From: Microbacterium sp. SORGH_AS_0888 | GTDB lineage: Bacteria > Actinomycetota > Actinomycetes > Actinomycetales > Microbacteriaceae | Assembly: GCF_030818905.1 (NCBI RefSeq) | Contig: NZ_JAUTAZ010000001.1 | Span: forward strand, 2,418,001-2,482,000 | Reading direction: 5' to 3' | Length of the DNA: 64,000 nucleotides | Shown here: positions 60,168 to 64,000 of the stretch, in pieces | Layout of the letters: each line of letters opens with the position of its first letter | Numbering within the stretch: the stretch's first letter is position 1 | Program-made: the position numbers and the translations under genes | The notes under the pieces: generated by a model | What the model saw: the letters and a program-made list of their open reading frames with translations, nothing else | The model's database searches: none | What the model was told of the DNA's origin: nothing

Positions 60168-60797
60168 ATGACCGTCGTCGTCACCGAAGGAACCGCCGAG
60201 CGCCATCTCGTGTCGGAACGCTGCACTCTCACGATCCGGGTCTCGCGTGAGGCGCCCACGTCGGAGGTGGCGACCGCCGGTGCGTCGCAACGGGTGGTGG
60301 TGCTGGCCGAGCGTGCCACACGACTGCGGGAGTCGGGGCAGGCGACGTGGCATCAGGTGACGCCGGTGACCTCGTGGCTGCGGAAGTGGCGCGACGATCA
60401 GGGCAACCAGCACAGCGCCTGGGTCGCGGCCGCCGAGGTGCGGGTCAAGCTGTGCGAGCTCTCGCTGGTCGGCCGTCTCTCGAACGAGATGGCCGCGGAA
60501 GGCTACACGGTCACGACCTCGTGGGCGCTCACCGAGGCGACCCGCAAGAGCGTGCAGCGGGAGGTGCGCATCGAGGCCGTGCGCGCGGCGAGGGAGCGGG
60601 CCGAGGACTATGCCGCAGCGCTCGGCGGACACCTCGTCGACACTCTCGAGCTGTCGGATGCGGGGGAGGCCCTGAGCTTCGGCGGGATGCCGCGCGCTGC
60701 GGCGGCGGCGGGTGCGGGCGCAGCGGCGGCCGAGCAGGTGACGATCCCCGAGCAGACCGTGAGCGCCCGGATCACCGCCCGCTTCGACGTGCGCTGA
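60168..60797 (+). CDS. SIMPL (DUF541) domain protein
   Basis: A 209-residue protein from ATG 60168. The DUF541 pattern is clear: VVTEGTAERHLVSERCTLTIRVSREAP, VVLAERATRLRESGQATWHQVTPVTSWLRKWRDDQGN, then EVRIEAVRAARERAEDYAAALGGHLVDTLELSD and a closing TIPEQTVSARITARFDV. No signal peptide, so cytoplasmic, unlike the exported E. coli YggE. Function of this family is linked to oxidative stress in some species; here unknown. Confidence 0.82.
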   Translation: MTVVVTEGTAERHLVSERCTLTIRVSREAPTSEVATAGASQRVVVLAERATRLRESGQATWHQVTPVTSWLRKWRDDQGNQHSAWVAAAEVRVKLCELSLVGRLSNEMAAEGYTVTTSWALTEATRKSVQREVRIEAVRAARERAEDYAAALGGHLVDTLELSDAGEALSFGGMPRAAAAAGAGAAAAEQVTIPEQTVSARITARFDVR

Positions 60798-60831
60798 CGC
60801 GCGCCGGCGCGCTGAACGGGGGAGGTCGCTC

Positions 60832-61977
60832 ATGGACACGCGGTGGCTCAGCGCACCGGAGGATGAGGTCATCCGCGCGATGGCCGAAGTGAAGGCGGCC
60901 GAGCGTCCGGCGTGGGTGCCGACCTGGCGCCGGGCGCTCATCCACATCAACGCGAGCCTCATCCTCTGGTACTGCTTCGTCATGTTCATGTCGCTCGGCA
61001 TCCGTGTCGACGGCGTGGGCGACAACCACACGCGCCCGGAGGACTACCGCGACCTCGTCCTGATCCTCCTCGTCCTCGTCGCCTGGCTCGTCGCCAGCGT
61101 CTTCCTGGTGCGCTGGGCGACCAGTCCGCCATCCGGGCGTGAACGCGTCGCCGGGGGTCGGCAGGCGCTCACCGCCGCGGCGAACGGGTTCGAGCCTCGC
61201 CCGGGTGGTCCGCGCTTCCTCCGCCGGCTCACGGCTCAACGCGGCAGGGATGTCGTCGCCCACCCGCGGTTCGTCGGCGACGGCGCCGAGTTCGGCAACC
61301 TCGTCGTCCGCACCGGGCTGCACGGGCGTGTGGAGCACCGTCTCTACGTCGCCGTGACCCTCCCGGCTCCGCTCCCTCACCTCTACCTGGACGCGCTCGG
61401 CAACGGACGTGCTCCGCGCAACCTGCCGACCAGCGTCGACGCCTCCCAGCGGCTCTCGCTGGAAGGCGACTTCGACCTGTCGTTCGCCGCCCACGCTCCG
61501 CGCTCCTACGGAAGGGACGCGCTCTACGTGCTCACCCCGGACGTGATGGCCTCGCTCGTGGACGATGCCGCGGCCTTCGACGTCGAGATCGTGGACGACC
61601 GGATCGTGTTCACGGCGCCGCAGGGGGCCGACTTCTCCGACGCGTCCTCGTGGGAGGTCGTCGACATCCTCCTCCGGGGCCCGGTGCGCCGTGTCGCCCG
61701 GCGTGCCGCGCAGTACCGCGACGAACGCGTGGCGGGCCAGTCGCCGGAGGCGATCGCACGGGAGCTCCGGCAGGCGCAGCGCGAGAATCGCGTCCTGGTC
61801 TCGTCGGAGCGGGCGACGGTCGGTCCGGAGGGGCGCCGCCTGGCCACCGGTCCGCGCAGCAGAGGGGCCTGGCCCGCGCTGGCCCGGCTCGGCTGGGCGC
61901 TCGCGATCTTCGTGCTCTACATCGTTCCCGGCGTCTTCGCGTTCGTGGGGATCATGTCCGTCATCGACGACAAGTGA
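60832..61977 (+). CDS. Membrane protein, DUF3137-like
   Basis: A 381-residue protein with GGGGGAG upstream. Two N-terminal membrane segments (ALIHINASLILWYCFVMFMSLGI, LVLILLVLVAWLVASVFLVRW), a large soluble domain (FVGDGAEFGNLVVRTGLHGRVEHRLYVAVTLPAPLPHLYLDAL, RDALYVLTPDVMASLVDDAAAFDVEIVDDRIVFTAP) and one C-terminal segment (LGWALAIFVLYIVPGVFAFVGIM). The soluble part resembles DUF3137-type domains. Function unknown. It ends 15 nt before the IS element. Confidence 0.75.
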   Translation: MDTRWLSAPEDEVIRAMAEVKAAERPAWVPTWRRALIHINASLILWYCFVMFMSLGIRVDGVGDNHTRPEDYRDLVLILLVLVAWLVASVFLVRWATSPPSGRERVAGGRQALTAAANGFEPRPGGPRFLRRLTAQRGRDVVAHPRFVGDGAEFGNLVVRTGLHGRVEHRLYVAVTLPAPLPHLYLDALGNGRAPRNLPTSVDASQRLSLEGDFDLSFAAHAPRSYGRDALYVLTPDVMASLVDDAAAFDVEIVDDRIVFTAPQGADFSDASSWEVVDILLRGPVRRVARRAAQYRDERVAGQSPEAIARELRQAQRENRVLVSSERATVGPEGRRLATGPRSRGAWPALARLGWALAIFVLYIVPGVFAFVGIMSVIDDK

Positions 61978-61992
61978 CCCTGTCCGGCGGGC

Positions 61993-62964
61993 CTAGGTGT
62001 ATTGACCTCGACCGTTGTTGATTCGGTCGATGGGGATGCCGCCGATGCCGAGGTGGTGTCTGTCTAGGTTGTAGTGATCGAGCCAGGTGGGCAAGGCTGC
62101 GGTGCGGTCGGTGTTCGAGTTCCATGGTCGGGCGTAGGCCCACTCGGTCGCGAGGGTTCGGTTGAGGCGTTCCACTTTCCCGTTGGTCCAGGGGCAGTGC
62201 GGGCGGATGAACTTCTGAGTGATTCCGTGCGCGTTGATCACGCCGCGGAATGCGGTGGAGTGACGGTAGGCGAACGCGTTGTCGCTGATGACCCGCTCGA
62301 CCCTCACTCCGAGGGCGGCGTAGAACGCGACAGCGCGATCTAAGAACCCCGCGGCGGTGACACCCTTCTCGTCGTCGTGGACCTCGGCGTAAGCGACCCG
62401 GGAATGGTCATCGATGGCGGTGTGGACGTAGTCGTATCCGCTCTTCAGATGCGACGTCCGATGAACAGCGACGGTCTGGGTCGGATCCGCGCACCACCCG
62501 CCGCCGTCCGGGATCCTGCCGAGCGTCGACATGGATCAGCGAGCCGGGGTGGTCGTGCTCGTAGCGCGCCGCAGTGGCCCGCCTCGCGCGGATGATTCTG
62601 CCCGTGACGGGATCCAGCTCGCGATCAACGGGACTCGGTGGCGGTGCAGCACCCGCCCCACCGTCGACGCGTGCATGCCGAGTCTGCCCGCGATGAACAC
62701 CGGGCCACGACGGCTGAGATGCCGAATGATCAACACCCGCGTCTCCACACATGGGGCCGTGCGACGAGGATGCGACGCGGCCACGCTGGACCGATCGATC
62801 AGCCCCGCCGGTCCGTCCTCCCGGAAGCGGCGCCACCACCGCCACGCCGCCGTGCGAGAGATCCCCATCTCCGCCGCAACATGCGAGACCGGGCGCCCAG
62901 ATTGGATGCGCTGGACCATGATCAACCTGCCAGCCGGCGTCAGCCGGGCGTTAGCGTGGGACAC
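61993..62964 (-). pseudogene. IS481 transposase, broken by two frameshifts
   Basis: Three frames together give one IS481-type transposase. Frame 1 (GTG 62964 to about 62640): HTH part SHANARLTPAGRLIMVQRIQSGRPVSHVAAEMGISRTAAWRWWRRF. A second frame (about 62640-62530): DRELDPVTGRIIRARRATAARYEHDHPGSLIHVD. The third (to 61993): the DDE core with TAIDDHSRVAYAEV, VISDNAFAYR and NGKVERLNRTL. The catalytic triad is intact but cannot be joined to the DNA-binding part without two shifts. The stop codon TAG lies in the left inverted repeat. Confidence 0.85.
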
Positions 62965-63025
62965 GAGAGACCTCCGTGGACTCGAGGGAACCTAGACAAC
63001 TCCAACTCGACCCCGGAGGTCTCTC
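62965..63025 (-). promoter_or_regulatory. Hairpin sequestering the transposase ribosome site
   Basis: GAGAGACCTCCG (62965-62976) is the exact complement of 63014-63025. On the transposase message the 3' arm CGGAGGTCTCTC contains the GGAGG ribosome site and ends at the GTG start. Folding would hide the site, a known way for insertion sequences to prevent translation from read-in transcripts. Confidence 0.65.
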
Positions 63026-63175
63026 CTACGTCAACAACGATCCGGGTCAGTACACCTAGCCGATTCCACAGGCCGGGGGCAAGAGCCGACGAGCCGACCG
63101 GCGGTTTCCTACTATGGGTACCCGGCTCACGCATTCCGGCCTCGCGTGGGTGCGTCGAAAGCGAGTGGAGTCGCC

Positions 63176-64000
63176 GTGTTCTCAGTCGTGCTTCCGTGGG
63201 TGGGCCTGAGCCTTGCGCTCGTTCTCGTCGTGGTGGGCGTCATCCTGCTCATCGTCTTCGTCCGGCGGATGCGGAGGGCCCGTGCGGCCGCGGCATCCCC
63301 GGCGGAGTCGCCGAAGACGGCTTTCGAGCCGAGCCCCGCCTATGCGCGGTACGACCCGTCGAACCCGCACTATCAGGACGGTCTGCAGTACGCCGACGGC
63401 CGATGGTGGCCGGTGCAGGTCTACGACGCGGAGTCCGGCCAGTGGTTCGTCCACGGCAAGACGGCCGACGGTGCGCCGACGGCGACGCCGGTCGGCGTCC
63501 CGGCGCGGGCCGCGCGGCGCGGCCCCTCCTTCCGTGGCGCTCTGGTCGGCGTCGTGGTGGCCGCGCTGCTGGTCGTGGCCGCCGTGCCTCTCGGGCTCTG
63601 GAGCGGCGCGCCGATCGTGGCGTCGGCTGCCGCGTCCGGCGGGCTGCCGACGCGGATCGTCGCCGAGTCCGCGCAGTACCGCTACACCGAGCCGACCACG
63701 ATCACCGCGCGCCAGGCGTTGCGCTACGACTACCGGATCGACCCCGCTCCGTACTCCGAGCAGGCGTACGTGGACTACGTGGCCGACACGGCCCTCGTGG
63801 CCGCGTACTACGACGCCGACCTGTCGCAACTGGCCAACTACAGCCTGCGCAACGGCATCGGCGACTACTCGATCACGCTCGTGCCGAAGGATCTGCCGGT
63901 GAAGGACCTCGCCGGCAACGAGGTCTCCGGGGTCGCCGACGACCTGGGCGAGATCATGGCGGGCGGATCGTGGGTGGTCTCGGAGCTCTACCTCGTGCAG
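63176..64000 (+). CDS. Membrane protein, partial (cut by window end)
   Basis: 275 codons from GTG 63176 (GGAG 6 nt upstream), open to the last base. Membrane segment 1 is VVLPWVGLSLALVLVVVGVILLIVFV; then a cytoplasmic stretch with NPHYQDGLQYADGRWWPVQVYDAESGQWFVHG, a WW/DUF2510-like phrase; segment 2 is GALVGVVVAALLVVAAVPLGLW; the extracytoplasmic part (TITARQALRYDYRIDPAPYSEQAYVDYVADTALVAAYYDADLSQLANYSLRNGIGDYSITLVPKD) is of unknown type. Function not assigned. Confidence 0.75.
   Translation, partial: MFSVVLPWVGLSLALVLVVVGVILLIVFVRRMRRARAAAASPAESPKTAFEPSPAYARYDPSNPHYQDGLQYADGRWWPVQVYDAESGQWFVHGKTADGAPTATPVGVPARAARRGPSFRGALVGVVVAALLVVAAVPLGLWSGAPIVASAAASGGLPTRIVAESAQYRYTEPTTITARQALRYDYRIDPAPYSEQAYVDYVADTALVAAYYDADLSQLANYSLRNGIGDYSITLVPKDLPVKDLAGNEVSGVADDLGEIMAGGSWVVSELYLVQ

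Larger units (their letters stand above)
61993..63059 (-). mobile_element. IS481-family insertion sequence, inactive
   Basis: About 1.07 kb with terminal inverted repeats beginning CTAGGTGTA(T/C)TGACC and extending, with mismatches, to CGTTGTTGA at each end. It holds one transposase gene broken by frameshifts. No clear target duplication is visible at the ends (flanks GGCGGGC and CCGATTC). The element lies between two host genes and does not interrupt either. Confidence 0.85.

Overview
The window is high-GC DNA with tightly packed genes, many ATGA/GTGA start-stop overlaps, GTG and TTG starts, apparent leaderless -10 elements just ahead of start codons, and an encoded CCA on the tRNA. Together with LacI-regulated sugar ABC loci, an LLM/F420-type oxidoreductase and SipW/TasA-type surface proteins, this points to an actinobacterium of the Microbacteriaceae, most likely Microbacterium or a close relative. 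The genus is an inference from gene style; no marker gene such as rRNA is present.

Left host part (1-18.3 kb): a YtfQ/YtfR-like sugar ABC locus; radA; a catabolic cluster (GntR regulator, amidohydrolase and PPC/DUF296 protein, facing a second amidohydrolase and a complete dipeptide-type ABC transporter); a creatininase-like and a dioxygenase-like protein; L-lactate dehydrogenase; a repeat-rich island of palindromes and hexanucleotide arrays that forms the 3' end of a DHA2 MFS gene; an LLM-class oxidoreductase; and tRNA-Ser(CGA).

Integrated element (18,334-36,287, about 18.0 kb): it sits in the 3' end of tRNA-Ser between perfect 27-bp direct repeats (attL/attR). Next to each end lies a pair of identical TGGCAACA arm-type motifs. 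It carries a tyrosine integrase, an Xre repressor, a run of small coupled HTH genes, a replication-type protein with an internal iteron array, a terminase-small-subunit-like protein, a tail-chaperone-like protein, a full tape measure protein, and a proteasome-like Ntn-hydrolase whose residue 2 is Thr. After these come morons, including an Ltp-like superinfection-exclusion candidate and an ImmA/IrrE protease. Large terminase, portal, capsid and the other tail genes are absent. It reads either as a streamlined phage satellite able to replicate and to alter the packaging and tails of a helper, or as a deleted prophage. This is the most interesting part of the window.

Right host part (36.3-64 kb): the displaced tRNA terminator; a small repeat protein; a carbohydrate locus (GH13, two permeases, binding protein, FAD oxidoreductase, LacI regulator) facing a Tat-exported GH-A-like glycosidase across three copies of a putative operator; a COG4705-like membrane protein overlapping a large LuxR/ATPase regulator; a surface-structure operon (beta-helix protein, three SipW-type exported proteins, signal peptidase SipW, membrane protein with a zinc-ribbon-like tail) with strong intercistronic hairpins; three small host genes; a frameshifted IS481-family element; and a membrane protein cut by the window end.
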